Notes: generated by a model not told the origin, from the letters alone. Positions 31,394-44,804 are shown, counted from the first letter of the stretch. The stretch: DNA of 64,000 bases from Apium graveolens (GCF_009905375.1 NC_133650.1:63987669-64051668); one strand, 5' to 3'. Numbers and translations are program-made.

Positions 31394-33475
31394 AAATGTA
31401 ATAACCCCAATTTTTGAGAAATTTTGAAACCCTTATGAATAGTGTTTTTGCTGATCGAGAAAACTTTTCATGCCACACTATGTAGGGGTTCTGTTATGGA
31501 TATTCTGAGATATTATTAGTACTCTAGGTGGTATATAAGTGTATGTAAAGATCGTCAGAATCCAATTCCGAACACTTTGATTTTTCCCGGAAATCCACTA
31601 GATACGGAAAGAATTGAGTATAAGGTAACAGGATAAAAAGGATTTAAATTAAAGGATTATGATAGAGGATCATAAAAAGGAATATAATGTATTGAGAAAG
31701 GTTAAGGGAACCTAAGTAATAAGATCCCGGGTATGATCCTTCAAACGATAAACGAGAACGAAAGTTAAGCGAACCGTATAACAGATCAGCGGTCATTAGG
31801 CAAACGATTAGGAAGTTAATCAAAGGGATTAATGGGAATGATGTCATCCAACCAATAGAAAGAAGACAAGGAAGGAAGGATGACATCATGAGGATGAGGT
31901 AAGCATGACATGGGAAGGAAGGAGGTGTGGTTGAATAAGGACCACACAAATTCAAGGGCAAGGTAGTAATTTACTAAATCAAATACAAATCAAGCCAACC
32001 AAGCTAGCAAAATCATTTCATCAAAAATCAAAAACAACCAAGGCATTTGTTCTTCATCTTAGCTCTCGGCTTTTTACATTTTTAAAGGCAAGATTTTTTC
32101 AAAATCAAGATCCAAGCATCCTAAATTGGTAAGAAAATTCCCTAATCATCTTTATGCTTAGTTATGGCTATATCATGAGTTTAAGCCATTAATTCTTTCT
32201 CTAACTTCTTCATTTAATCAAGGAAGAAGACAATGAATAGTGTTTTCAAGTTTTTAACTTGAACTTTTTCTTATTTTTCTTGAAGATCCAAGCTTTCCTA
32301 AGGCTTCTCAAAGCTTCTTAAGGCTTCTTAGCTCCACCCACCACTTCAAGGAAGGTATACCATTTCCAAACCCTAGGTTCATATATATTATAAGGTGATT
32401 TTGAGTAGTGGGTTGATATTGTATCTTGTTGTTATGATTTAGAGTTTGAGATTTGGTATGGTAGTGAATGGAATGGTAATTATTGTGGTTTTGATTTAAA
32501 AGAACTTAAGAATGATTAAAGTTAAGTTTAAGCATAAGTATGAAAGATTAAATTGAATTGGTTGGGGTGGTTATGATGTGATAAGGATGGAGGATGGTTG
32601 TATGTTGGATTTGAGGTTGATTTGGGTTGATTGTGGATGGTTTAAAAATTGGAAATCGCGTAAACATAGCCGTCGTAACGTCCGATTTTCTTTGGACTGT
32701 TTTTGTGCATAGCATTAGGACCCGAGAACCCCCTGCTAGATTGTGACCACTGCCATGTTTAGATAGCTCATGTTACGAGCTTCGTTTTGATATGTAGTTC
32801 GTTCGATTCCGATTTACGGTTTAGGAGAAACGACCGTTTCAAGTAACGGCGTTTCGCGAACGAAACTTTTTCCCTCGCCTTACTTTGGAATGTAGGTTAA
32901 AGACCAAAAAGGGTTATTTAATGTGTGAAACATTTATGGTAAGTGTGTTAGGCAGTTGGTAAGTCATTCGCGAAGGAATCGCTTTAAAACTCGTAAAGGT
33001 TAAATTATTAAAAATGGTGGAGCCGAGGGTACCCGAGTGACTTAAGCGAATCAGTGAGCGCAAAACAAGCGTTAGAGTCTAAGTTAGTTAAAGTATAGAT
33101 TTACAAGTGACTTTGGTTTAATTCCAACTTACTTGTTGTTTATAGGTTACCAGACTCGTCCCGAGCCATTCGTAACCCCAGTCGCTCAGGCAAGTTTTCT
33201 ATCCGTTATACTGTTGTTGTGATGTATATATGTATATGCATTATCTTGCGATAGATGCATGTTGGTTAATTAGAAAATGTTGCGATATATTGAAGCATGC
33301 TGATATGGTATATATATGCATGCCTGTTTCGTATTCTTTCAATATATATCTGTTGGTTCAGTTGATAATACCTATGCTAGAGGATAGCGGTAACTTGCAT
33401 ATACCCTTAGTATAGGGACCCAAAGGTGAAAATATTTTCAAAAACCGGGAGTCGAGGATCCCGAGTAGATTTTAT

Positions 33476-33489
33476 ATATATGGATATGG

Positions 33490-33521
<32 letters not shown>

Positions 33522-33534
33522 TTATATATATATG
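33476..33534. repeat. (AT)n microsatellite in the young LTR
   Basis: TATATA runs interrupted by GGATATGGA. The copy in the other LTR (about 42966-43022) is shorter, the main length difference between the two LTRs. Confidence 0.9.
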
Positions 33535-33604
33535 GTTATAGTTTTCCAAACTATTAATCGAATAAGGTTTATTCGATAACTTGAAACTTTATTTTATTAT
33601 TGAA

Positions 33605-33760
33605 TATTATTTCGAATATTATTCGAGGGCTTATGACTCCTTTTATTTATTTATCTGAATATTATTTGAATATTCATTCGAGGACTTATGACTCTTTTAT
33701 ATTATTATGAATATTATTTGAATATTCATTTGAGGATCTATGACTCCGATTATTTGCTGA
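33605..33760 (+). repeat. Imperfect direct repeats around GAGG(A/G)CTTATGACTC
   Basis: Three units each carry GAATATTATTTGAATATTCATT-like sequence plus GAGGACTTATGACTC, at about 50-60-bp spacing. They are present in both LTRs. They could be U3 modules; function unknown. Confidence 0.6.
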
Positions 33761-35318
33761 GGTATATTCTTTATTTTATTAAAGAATAAGGTGTCAATAA
33801 TCAAACTTATTTTCGATTATTCAAATAAAGATAATACTTTCATATAAGTATATCTTTGGTTATTTGATACTCGTTTCAAGTATAAATTTTAATACTTCTA
33901 CTTCAATTATTTTTATAAAGATTATTCTTTTTGGGAATATTATTTAAATAATAATATTCAGTCATTTTCTAAATATTCTGGGGACTGATTTACTTCATTA
34001 AATCAGCCTTACTCCAAACACTCTTTAAAGTGTTTTCGAGTCTTCAAAATGATTTTTAAAAGTCAGAGCGGATCCCAAAACTCATTTTTATATTTAAGAT
34101 CTTCCTTTTTAAAAGGGGATTTAAATACTCGCTCAAAACCTGGGGAATCCGGCTCTGTGGTGTATTTTATATTCGCAACGAGGTTGCAGATTTGGTAAAT
34201 GAATTGATTACTTGCCCAACGTTCGGGAAGTAAGCCCATCTCATTGAGTCGGCATAAGCGACAGGCCGGGGTACGGTCTATTATTGTGTAAGTGGTTGGG
34301 TGGCAGTCCATCAACGCGTGAGGGGCCGGGGTATGGTCTAGCGCGAGGTCCTAATGCGGCCAGGGTGATGACCGGTGAGGAATTCATCCATCTACAGTAG
34401 AAAAGGTTACTTATTGGTATCTTTGCCTGATCAGCGAGATATCGGGTTTATGCCAAAATTCTTTTCCTTTCCAAAATTCATTGGATGTTTCAAACTCTGT
34501 TCATACTTTACATAACAGAGGTTCCAGGAAATGTTTAAAGGGGTATATATATGTGGATATATATATACCGGGACTAAATAAAGCATCTCATAACTTTTTC
34601 ATTCAATAATCTTTCAAAGATTGAATCTATTCAAGTCTTAACTTGTGGTCTCATCTATGGGATGTTTTTCTTAAAACCTATAATACTTTGAACGGTGGCA
34701 GTTCAAGTAGCTTTATATATGATATAAGTGTGGTGAAGTATTGGTAACTTCATTCCTTGTTTTTACTTATATCTAGTAAGTAATTATCTTGCATATGATA
34801 GAGATGCTATCAAGTATCCATTTAGATACTTATATTATTGTTATCACTATACATATTATCTTGCGAGCTGTAAGGCTCACTCTTGCTTTATTTCTTCATC
34901 ACACAACAACAGTTAGGAGAGATGGCCAGACTCTAGCAGACCCAGCGCAAGCGCGTGGGAAGCGTCCCGCGTCTTCCCGATGATGTTGTAGCTGCTATAG
35001 CTGCAGAGGTAGATCCATTGTAGTTTAGACCATCTACTTTTGAGAATCAAATTATGTATAATTATAACTTGTGGCAGATAATGGCAATTAACTGTAAATT
35101 ATCAAGTAATCATTTTGGGTTGTAATAATTTTAAATTGTGGATTCAAAGACTTGTACTTATTTCAATTTCATCTCTGAGACTATAACGGGTTGTGGTGTG
35201 TGTTAGTGTGGGGTCACAGTATGAGGTTATTTATTATTAATTAAGTGAAGTGATATTGTGGAAAGAAAGACCGTGACAACCCGGATCCCCGACCCCGGAT
35301 CTGGGGGTGTTACAGAAA

Positions 35319-35330
35319 TGGTATCAGAGC
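35319..35330 (+). promoter_or_regulatory. Primer-binding site of the young gypsy element
   Basis: TGGTATCAGAGC, complementary to initiator-methionine tRNA, lies 4 bp after the LTR end. Confidence 0.93.
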
Positions 35331-35504
35331 TAAGCGTTATAAACCTCAGAGATGATGGGACGTTAAGATAATAAGTTCACTAAGATAATAAGAACTCTTG
35401 CCAAGTTCATAGTCGGACTACCTAACGTAGTACTGACAGTTAAAACCCTTATGGGAACCCTTATAAATATCGTGATAGGAGCGTAGTTCGTTATCGTATA
35501 TGGT

Positions 35505-35708
35505 AGCGGAACTCCGAACCCTGAGGTTGAGGAGCAACAACGTGATGATGTTTTATTAGTTATTGGAAATCAGATTGTGGATCCGATAGAGTGTCCTAAT
35601 GCAGGACCGGATGATGTTGATATTGAGGATGTAGCGGTTGAGGATGTTGTCCTAGAAGGGATAGTTGTTGAGGAGGATCCCATGGAGGATCCTGACAGGA
35701 TTGGATAA
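35505..35708 (+). pseudogene. Acidic gag-leader ORF of the young element (fragment)
   Basis: An open frame without ATG (codons GGT-AGC-GGA...) encodes about 65 residues, very rich in Asp, Glu and Val, ending at TAA near 35708. Its place after the primer site suggests a remnant of the N-terminal gag leader. It runs within 50 bp into RT C-terminal sequence, so most of gag, PR and RT is missing here. Confidence 0.45.
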
Positions 35709-35744
35709 AGGACCACTGATGAATTGATGACCATGGTTTGGTCG

Positions 35745-36440
35745 ACTACCAGAGGTAGGATTGGCCGGTCACTACCGGAGGTTCGTTCAAGTTGTAAAGA
35801 TAGTAGCCCCTTTAACGCGGCTTACTAGTAAGACTGAGAAGTTCGAATGGACAGAGAAATGCGAGAACAGCTTTCAAGAACTGAAGCAGAGGTTGGTGAT
35901 GGCCCCTATGCTGGCATTGCCGGATGGAAAAAGGAGATTTTGTGATTTGTAAGTGACGCTTCGCATAAGGAATTAGGGTGCTTCTTAGCACAGCAAGATA
36001 ATTGCGTCTGCGTCAAGACAATTAAGGTAATATGAAATTTGATATCACCGCCCATGAACTTAGGCTCGTGGCAATAGTTTTACCCTAAAGATTGGAGGCA
36101 CTACTTGTATGGAGAGAAGTGCGAGAATTACCTAAGCCATAAGTGCTCTAGTACATTCTTACGTAGAAAGAGCTCAACATATGCCAGAGGAGGCAGTTAG
36201 AGCTAATCAAGAATAATGATTGGGAAATTCTTTATCATTCGGGGAAAGCCAATATGGTGGCTGATGCCCTTAGTAAAAAGGAGAGACTCAAGATGATGAT
36301 GTCTTTTGGAGAGTTTATAAGAGATTTTGAGAAAATGGAAATAGTAGTGAAAGTAACCGGAGCCGGTACCGAAAGGCTGTTTGAGATTGCAATACAGTCT
36401 GAATTATCGGAAAAGAACACATTATGCCAGAAAGAGTGAT
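35745..36440 (+). pseudogene. RT C-terminus and RNase H remnants of the young element
   Basis: The piece 35761-35952 has AGHYRRFVQVVKIVAPLTRL then TEKFEWTEKC, the gypsy RT C-terminal thumb. It continues as SDASHKELGCFL, the RNase H start, with frameshifts, then HYLYGEK. The piece 36254-36439 reads MVADALSKKERLKMM, the RNase H end, running into the integrase start. The RT palm with its YVDD-type site is absent from this interior. Confidence 0.8.
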
Positions 36441-36835
36441 GAATGAAGGCAGAGAGCCAACAATTAGATAAAAGATTAATATCGAGAAAGATGATAAGGG
36501 AATAATGAGGTATTCCTATAGAATTTGGGTTCCGAAAGTTCAAGAGCGTAAGGATGAGAACTTAGATGAGAGCCATAGTTTGAGGAATAAGATTTAGAGC
36601 AAACCCTGAACGTGATAGTCAGGGAGGTCGCCATCAAGATAGAAGGAATCCATGATATAATGGAGTGGAAAATGAGGATTTTAAATTAAAAGATGACCCC
36701 AATTATGGGGAGTAGGATGAAACATTTCATACTAAGGAAACCGAAAGTTGAGTAAGGAAAGGAGACCCGAGACGGTACCCCTATACGGCAATTCATGGAC
36801 CTGTCTAAAGAGAACTTAGACTATTATCCCCAACC
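36441..36835 (+). pseudogene. Integrase N-terminal remnant of the young element
   Basis: Plus-strand sequence reads as GIMRYSYRIWVPKVQERKDE followed by NLDESHS, matching the gypsy pre-integrase region (IWVPxxxELKxxILxExHxSxYSIHPG). The zinc-binding part after the first histidine is lost. Beyond 36600 no motif is recognisable up to the gag piece. Confidence 0.6.
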
Positions 36836-37440
36836 ACCACCCTGAGGAGTCAGTGCGGTGGGAAATTCTTTCATGACCTTTAAGTCGCTAAGCTCTCAGA
36901 GTTCCAAGGAACAGGTTGACCCAGTCGAGGCAAGAGCCTGGCTAAAGGAAATAGAGGAATCATTTGAGATTCTAAATGATTGACGAATCACAAAAGACTA
37001 TTTTTATCACTTACCCTCCTAAGAGAGAGGCCACCCGCTGGTGAAAGACCAAGAAAGGCACGGAGCCAGAGGTTAGAATAAACTGATTTAAGTTCAGTCA
37101 ATTGTTTTCGGGAAAGTAATTCCCAAAGATAAGGAGATAGTGTAAAAGCTTTGGAGCTAGAACAAAAGTGGATGAGTATGATGAATTATGAATCTAAGTT
37201 GTAAAAGTTATCAAGATTCGTTCTGAGGACACGAATCCAGAATGACGGGATGTTTGGAATCAATACTTATGTTGTGTTAGTTCATGAAATAATGATAAGA
37301 GAAAGGAAAATAAAAAGAAACTGAAGTGGAAAGGAATATAAAGGCAATAGAGTTTGAGGTATGATAAGGGAGTTGGGTATGAGGAAACCCTAAAGACTCG
37401 TAGCAATAGACATAGAAAAGTATGTAATCGTCAGGATGAG
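36836..37440 (+). pseudogene. Displaced gag remnant, downstream of integrase sequence
   Basis: The frame gives FMTFKSLSSQSSKEQVDPVE followed by ARAWLKEIEESFEIL, the gypsy gag core found in Gypsy-2 (FKQFQSVKPP...ERAWLKEMEKAF). Later KFSQLF-like and PKDKEI pieces follow with stops. In gypsy elements gag precedes pol; here it follows RT, RNase H and IN-N sequence. The interior has therefore been rearranged. Confidence 0.7.
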
Positions 37441-38580
37441 GGTGATTCACCATGAGTTAAAGTTGATGGTTGAAGGCATACGAGTTATGTACATTTTATC
37501 CCCTTTAAGTTGGGAGGATTCAAGGAAACCTTTAGATAGTTCGAAGGATAAATAATAAGACGCTGATAGACTAAGGAGACAAGAAAGTAAGAAAGTAGGA
37601 AAATTTGGATGAAGGAAGTGACCTTCAATAATGTGAAATGTAAGACCGGTGGCTCGATACTCAGAAAGGGAGACGCCAGGTATGAGAGGTATCCCAACAT
37701 TGAGGTGACTGTTGAGATAAACAACAAAAGTAAATAAGGAATTATTAAGAAGAAGTTCACGTTGAACATGACCAATATCTTCCAGAACATCCATGTTATC
37801 ATTACCAAATCAGGAAAGAAAAGCGGATGACCATTGTTATCTTTTGGAGGCCATATGGATTGACCTCAATTTGAATAAGGATGCTATTATGAAGTTAGGT
37901 ATAGACTATCGAGGTGGGAATGATGAAGAAGATAATCTATCAAGGATATATGACTTGGTTTATCCATGGATGGATGCATGTACCTTTTCAAAGGTGGAAT
38001 TAAGGATAGAACATCGGTAACTTAAAATGAATCCTAGGGGAATGCATAAAGGTTGGCATTTCACCCTTAATAGGGATAGTATGAAATTTGACAGTATGAA
38101 TTGGAAAGGATTAAGGTAATAACAACCTTTAAAGAATCAGTGGAGAATTTTTTTTTTCAAAAGTATATAGACAATGATTCTAGTATTAGTATATGGTATT
38201 TTGATATGCCCTGTATCTAGGGAATACAGGAGGAACGATTCAAGGATAACCTTAGAGGTTTTATAAGGAGAAAGGTAATATTCAAAATTCTCAAGAATAG
38301 AAATGTGGATAAAGGAAATATGACGTAATTATAGTGTTGCCAAGTGGGGCACGTGTTAAACCACGAGAAAGTATGGATCGAACCAGTAATGGTCGAAATT
38401 ATTCAGGGCAATTAGGACTTAAGATAAAAGATGTTCTAATTATGATTGAGAGTCAGTCATGACAGTGATTAACCTCTAAAGACTGAGGCAATAACTTATG
38501 GAAAAATGGTGATTTTTTTTTTTTTACTCATCAGATTTTAAGGAAAGCATTTTCACATAAGCTGTGATTGAAATAAGGTA
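37441..38580 (+). other. Unassigned interior of the young element
   Basis: Short ORFs only (for example 37793-38020, including DLNLNKDAIMKLG). No domain recognised. Poly-T runs occur at 38148-38156 and 38512-38525. Purine-rich composition suggests decayed coding DNA. Confidence 0.4.
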
Positions 38581-40100
38581 GAAATTTATTGGAGGTGGTT
38601 AATGTGACATTGACTGTAAGGAAATTTTACTATCAGGAAAGGCCAAAGAGGTGGCCGACACTTTAAAGGTAAGAGGATAATTATAGGCGCTCGTGCGAGA
38701 GGAATACAGTGATGATGGTTAAAGCTGTGAAGGTTGTATTATGGTTTGGAAGATTGACATTCCTTCTGATGACTGTGCAATACCCGACCGTAATAGTAGT
38801 TGGTAAAGGTTTAATTCGCGTAATCGCCATGAACGGGCTATCTATCTTAGGAGGTCCTATCTTGGGATAAGCCAGGACCATGTTTCCAAAAGGACTAGAC
38901 GAACCTTTGAGTTAAGTCTCCTATTAAAGGCATATGATTAAGAATGGTATTAACCTGCTATCGTTGCTTTGAGCGAAACTCTTCTGCAATTTTATCTGCT
39001 TCATGTCATGTATGTATGTCAGGATCAGGAGTGTTCTTCATGGATCAGGAATGGTGAGTATGTTACCTCCTTAGAATGATTTGATATGACATGTATGGAC
39101 TCCGTAGGGTTAGCTATTAAGACTTCATGGAAAATGAATGACTACAGTAGGTCAGTGGTGGACCATAGTAAGGCAGCAATGATTCTGCGAGTAATGAGCT
39201 GGTTACAACCGTGAGAGTTGTATTGGAATGGGTGTTGAGATTGAGTACCACTAATCGGGTAGTGGTAGTGTATAAGTTATCATTGATAGACTAATTAAGT
39301 AGAGTATCTACCTATTGAATATTTATTCCCTCTTATGAAAAGAGAGTCGTATTACTATATGAGGAAGGTTGCGGTGCAAGCATAGAATTCTATTAACGAT
39401 GATGTCTAGAATGAGATCCCAGATTCGATTTTCGATATCAAGGGAGTTTCAAAGGTGATTATGTATAAGCTCGAGGAAGAGTGTGGGTCCATAGAATGAT
39501 GGACGGGATAGCAAAAATATTTAGGCATGGGAAATACGAGGCTATAATGCTTGATGCTGATATAAATATGTATATGTTTTGTTCTCCTATGACAAACCTC
39601 TATAGTTCAGAGGTAGGTTCCAAGCCAGATATTTTGTGGCAGTATATTTTTTTCATATATACAATTCTCTTCAGTTCGTTCTTTTCTCTTCTTTTCATTT
39701 CATGTAAGCTGAGAAGAACAACCCTTCCAGAAGGGGAGGTATTGCCGAATGACTATCTATCTGTGTGATAGAAGCCGAGTAGGATACCAGCTATTGTTTA
39801 ATTGCTTGTCAAGTACTAAAGGCTGGCCACCTTCTGTACTAACTATGCAATATAACAAGTGTTCATGATCATAGTGATCTCTCAATAAATTCTTTTACTT
39901 CTATATGAAGGATTAAGCTTTCGAAGATAGAAACAGCTGAAAAAGGAGTAGTAAAGTTATGGTGGTATTCGGAATGGAAACACATTCGTGATACTAAGGT
40001 TGACGTGGTTATTAAAAGGTTATAGAACGCTAGTGAGCAAAAGTGTAACCGGTATAATATTAGGAACGAAAGGTGATAGCGATTACGAACTGGAAAAGAA
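38581..40100 (+). other. Decayed pol-like interior of the young element
   Basis: Around 38630-38670 LSGKAKEVADTLK resembles the RNase H end (GKANVVADALSRK), a second copy in this interior. The rest up to 40100 has scattered short ORFs (39481-39768) without recognisable motifs. Confidence 0.4.
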
Positions 40101-40876
40101 TGGGTATTGAGAAGCAAAAGTTCTAATGCTAAAAGCTATAATGAGAGTCTGTGCAATAGACTTGAAAGAATTTGGAATGATCATTTAACGCGGTTGAGTT
40201 TTCTTACGATAATAGATCATATGTCAGTATTGAGGTATCGCCTTATGAGATCCTTGAGGGAAGACAATGTCGATCTCCCTTATGTTAGGATGAAGTTGTA
40301 GAGCGCAAGATGCTCGGACCCGCAGTAGTCCAAAGGACCAAGGGTATGATAGATCTAATCAGAGGACGGCTGGTAGTAGCCCAAGATGGACATGATAAGT
40401 ATGTTGATTTGACACGAAAGGATAAAGAGTATGAAATAGGGGACCTATAATGTTATAGGTATCCCTTGGAAAGGATTGATGAGGTTCGGAAAGAAAGGAA
40501 AGCTAAGTCTACAATTTGTTGGACCCTTGGATATATTAAGACGTTTGGGAGGTTAGCATATGAGCTAGCCTTACCCCCGAACCTGCAACAAGTTCATAAC
40601 GTATTCCACGTATCAATGTTAAGGAAGTGAAATTCAGATGCCAGATAAATAGAGGCATATGAGCGCATAGATATGTAACCCGACGTAACCTATATGGAGC
40701 AACCAGGAAGGGTTATAGAGTGAAAAGGGAACAAGTGCTTTGAAGAAGGGTTATCAAACTATTCAGAGTTTGATGGAAGAACCACAATGTGGGAAAATTT
40801 ACTTGAGAGTTAGAAAATGTAATGCTAAGAAAGTATCCCCATTTGTTTTCTATCTGATTCCGGGACGGAATCCTTT
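40101..40876 (+). pseudogene. Integrase C-terminus remnant of the young element
   Basis: Across frames it reads GPAVVQRTKGMIDLIRGRLV, then QDGHDKYVDLTRKDKEYEIG, GPLDILRRLG-like, LALPPNLQQVHNVFHVSMLR. This is the gypsy integrase C-terminus. A decayed chromodomain-like end (TMWENLLES, then YP) reaches the polypurine tract. Stops at 40299, 40448 and 40628 break it. Confidence 0.75.
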
Positions 40877-40890
40877 TAAGGAGGGGAGAC
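40877..40890 (+). promoter_or_regulatory. Polypurine tract of the young element
   Basis: TAAGGAGGGGAGAC immediately precedes the 3' LTR start. Confidence 0.88.
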
Positions 40891-43800
40891 TGTAATAACC
40901 CCAATTTTTAAGAAATTTTGAAACCCTTATGAATAGTGTTTTTGCTGATCGAGAAAACTTTTCATGCCACACTATGTAGGGGTTCTGTTATGGATATTCT
41001 AAGATATTATTAGTACTCTAGGTGGTATATAAGTGTATGTAAAGATCGTCAGAATCCAATTCCGAACACTTTGATTTTTCCCGGAAATCCACTAGATACG
41101 GAAAGAATTGAGTATAAGGTAACAGGATAAAAAGGATTTAAATTAAAGGATTATGATAGAGGATCATAAAAAGGAATATAATGTATTGAGAAAGGTTAAG
41201 GGAACCTAAGTAATAAGATCCCGGGTATGATCCTTCAAACGATAAACGAGAACAAAAGTTAAGCGAACCGTATAACAGATCAGCGGTCATTAGGCAAACG
41301 ATTAGGAAGTTAATCAAAGGGATTAATGGGAATGATGTCATCCAACCAATAGAAAGAAGACAAGGAAGGAAGGATGACATCATGAGGATGAGGTAAGCAT
41401 GACATGGGAAGGAAGGAGGTGTGGTTGAATAAGGACCACACAAATTCAAGGGCAAGGTAGTAATTTACTAAATCAAATACAAATCAAGCCAACCAAGCTA
41501 GCAAAATCATTTCATCAAAAATCAAAAACAACCAAGGCATTTGTTCTTCATCTTAGCTCTCGGCTTTTTACATTTTTAAAGGCAAGATTTTTTCAAAATC
41601 AAGATCCAAGCATCCTAAATTGGTAAGAAAATTCCCTAATCATCTTTATGCTTAGTTATGGCTATATCATGAGTTTAAGCCATTAATTCTTTCTCTAACT
41701 TCTTCATTTAATCAAGGAAGAAGACAATGAATAGTGTTTTCAAGTTTTTAACTTGAACTTTTTCTTATTTTTCTTGAAGATCCAAGCTTTCCTAAGGCTT
41801 CTCAAAGCTTCTTAAGGCTTCTTAGCTCCACCCACCACTTCAAGGAAGGTATACCATTTCCAAACCCTAGGTTCATATATATTATAAGGTGATTTTGAGT
41901 AGTGGGTTGATATTGTATCTTGTTGTTATGATTTAGAGTTTGAGATTTGGTATGGTAGTGAATGGAATGGTAATTATTGTGGTTTTGATTTAAAAGAACT
42001 TAAGAATGATTAAAGTTAAGTTTAAGCATAAGTATGAAAGATTAAATTGAATTGGTTGGGGTGGTTATGATGTGATAAGGATGGAGGATGGTTGTATGTT
42101 GGATTTGAGGTTGATTTGGGTTGATTGTGGATGGTTTAAAAATTGGAAATCGCGTAAACATAGCCGTCGTAACGTCCGATTTTCTTTGGACTGTTTTTGT
42201 GCATAGCATTAGGACCCGAGAACCCCCTGCTAGATTGTGACCACTGCCATGTTTAGATAGCTCATGTTACGAGCTTCGTTTTGATATGTAGTTCGTTCGA
42301 TTCCGATTTACGGTTTAGGAGAAACGACCGTTTCAAGTAACGGCGTTTCGCGAACGAAACTTTTTCCCTCGCCTTACTTTGGAATGTAGGTTAAAGACCA
42401 AAAAGGGTTATTTAATGTGTGAAACATTTATGGTAAGTGTGTTAGGCAGTTGGTAAGTCATTCGCGAAGGAATCGCTTTAAAACTCGTAAAGGTTAAATT
42501 ATTAAAAATGGTGGAGCCGAGGGTACCCGAGTGACTTAAGCGAATCAGTGAGCGCAAAACAAGCATTAGAGTCTAAGTTAGTTAAAGTATAGATTTACAA
42601 GTGACTTTGGTTTAATTCCTACTTACTTGTTGTTTATAGGTTACCAGACTCGTCCCGAGCCATTCGTAACCCCAGTCGCTCAGGCAAGTTTTCTATCCGT
42701 TATACTGTTGTTGTGATGTATATATGTATATGCATTATCTTGCGATAGATGCATGTTGGTTAATTAGCAAATGTTGCGATATATTGAAGCATGCTGATAT
42801 GGTATATATATGTATGCCTGTTTCGTATTCTTTCAATATATATCTGTTGGTTCAGTTGATAATACCTATGCTAGAGGATAGCGGTAACTTGCATATACCC
42901 TTAGTATAGGGACCCAAAGGTGAAAATATTTTCAAAAACCGGGAGTCGAGGATCCCGAGTAGATTTTATATATATGGATATGGATATATATATATATATA
43001 TTTATATATTTATATATATATGGTTATAGTTTTCCAAACTATTAATCGAATAAGGTTTATTCGATAACTTGAAACTTTATTTTATTATTGAATATTATTT
43101 CGAATATTATTCGAGGGCTTATGACTCCTTTTATTTATTTATCTGAATATTATTTGAATATTCATTCGAGGACTTATGACTCTTTTATATTATTATGAAT
43201 ATTATTTGAATATTCATTTGAGGATCTATGACTCCGATTATTTGCTGAGGTATATTCTTTATTTTATTAAAGAATAAGGTGTCAATAATCAAACTTATTT
43301 TCGATTATTCAAATAAAGATAATACTTTCATATAAGTATATCTTTGGTTATTTAATACTCGTTTCAAGTATAAATTTTAATACTTCTACTTTAATTATTT
43401 TTATAAAGATTATTCTTTTTGGGAATATTATTTAAATAATAATATTCAGTCATTTTCTAAATATTCTGGGGACTGATTTACTTCATTAAATCAGTCTTAC
43501 TCCAAACACTCTTTAAAGTGTTTTCGAGTCTTCAAAATGATTTTTAAAAGTCAGAGTGGATCCCAAAACTCATTTTTATATTTAAGATCTTCCTTTTTAA
43601 AAGGGGATTTAAATACTCGCTCAAAACCTGGGGAATCCGGCTCTGTGGTGTATTTTATATTCGCAACGAGGTTGCAGATTTGGTAAATGAATTGATTACT
43701 TGCCCAACGTTCGGGAAGTAAGCCCATCTCATTGAGTCGGCATAAGCGACAGGCCGGGGTACGGTCTATTATTGTGTAAGTGGCTGGGTGGCAGTCCATC

Positions 43801-44802
43801 AACGCGTGAGGGGCCGGGGTACGGTCTAGCGCGAGGTCTTAATGCGGCCAGGGTGATGACCGGTGAGGAATTCATCCATCTACAGTAGAAAAGGTTACTT
43901 ATTGGTATCTTTGCCTGATCAGCGAGATATCGGGTTTATGCCAAAATTCTTTTCCTTTCCAAAATTCATTGGATGTTTCAAACTCTGTTCATACTTTACA
44001 TAACAGAGGTTCCAGGAAATGTTTAAAGGGGTATATATATGTGGATATATATATACCGGGACTAAATAAAGCATCTCATAACTTTTTCATTCAATAATCT
44101 TTCAAAGATTGAATCTATTCAAGTCTTAACTTGTGGTCTCATCTATGGGATGTTTTTCTTAAAACCTATAATACTTTGAACGGTGGCAGTTCAAGTAGCT
44201 TTATATATGATATAAGTGTGGTGAAGTATTGGTAACTTCATTCCTTGTTTTTACTTATATCTAGTAAGTAATTATCTTGCATATGATAGAGATGCTATCA
44301 AGTATCCATTTAGATACTTATATTATTGTTATCACTATACATATTATCTTGCGAGCTGTAAGGCTCACTCTTGCTTTATTTCTTCATCACACAACAACAG
44401 TTAGGAGAGATGGCCAGACTCCAGCAGACCCAGCGCAAGCGCGTGGGAAGCGTCCCGCGTCTTCCCGATGATGTTGTAGCTGCTATAGCTGCAGAGGTAG
44501 ATCCATTGTAGTTTAGACCATCTACTTTTGAGAATCAAATTATGTATAATTATAACTTGTGGCAGATAATGGCAATTAACTGTAAATTATCAAGTAATCG
44601 TTTTGGGTTGTAATAATTTTAAATTGTGGATTCAAAGACTTGTACTTATTTCAATTTCATCTCTGAGACTATAACGGGTTGTGGTGTGTGTTAGTGTGGG
44701 GTCACAGTATGAGGTTATTTATTATTAATTAAGTGAAGTGATATTGTGGAAAGAAAGACCGTGACAACCCGGATCCCCGACCCCGGATCTGGGGGTGTTA
44801 CA
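40891..44802 (+). repeat. 3' LTR of the young gypsy element (3912 bp)
   Basis: Nearly identical to 31397-35314. Most differences I see are C/T or G/A transitions. It ends GGGTGTTACA at 44802, followed by the target duplication TCAAA. Confidence 0.95.
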
Positions 44803-44804
44803 TC

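Larger units (their letters stand above)
31397..35314 (+). repeat. 5' LTR of the young gypsy element (3918 bp)
   Basis: TGTAATAACCCC to GGGGGTGTTACA. It has an (AT)n-rich run at 33476-33534 and an imperfect set of ATTCGAGGACTTATGACTC-like units at 33605-33760. It also has the GCTCACTCTTGCTTTAT block at 34874-34890, shared with the solo LTR at 19243. ORFs at 31644-31961, 33230-33415 and 34063-34314 recur in the other LTR simply because the LTRs are identical; no function is evident. Confidence 0.93.
31397..44802 (+). mobile_element. Young non-autonomous Ty3/gypsy element, innermost insertion
   Basis: LTRs 31397-35314 and 40891-44802 both run TGTAATAACCCC...GGGTGTTACA. The element has a perfect 5-bp target duplication TCAAA (31392-31396 and 44803-44807), a primer site at 35319-35330 and a polypurine tract before 40891. 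Reading along both LTRs I count about 17 substitutions over 3.9 kb plus a length change in an AT run, so the insertion is recent. The 5.6-kb interior has only disordered fragments of gag, RT, RNase H and integrase with many stops. It can only have moved with proteins supplied by a related autonomous element. Confidence 0.93.

Noticed and set aside
31644..34314. ORFs of 61-105 codons that occur twice in the window with near-identical sequence
   Set aside because: They are repeated only because the two LTRs of the young element are nearly identical; codon-level conservation cannot be inferred.
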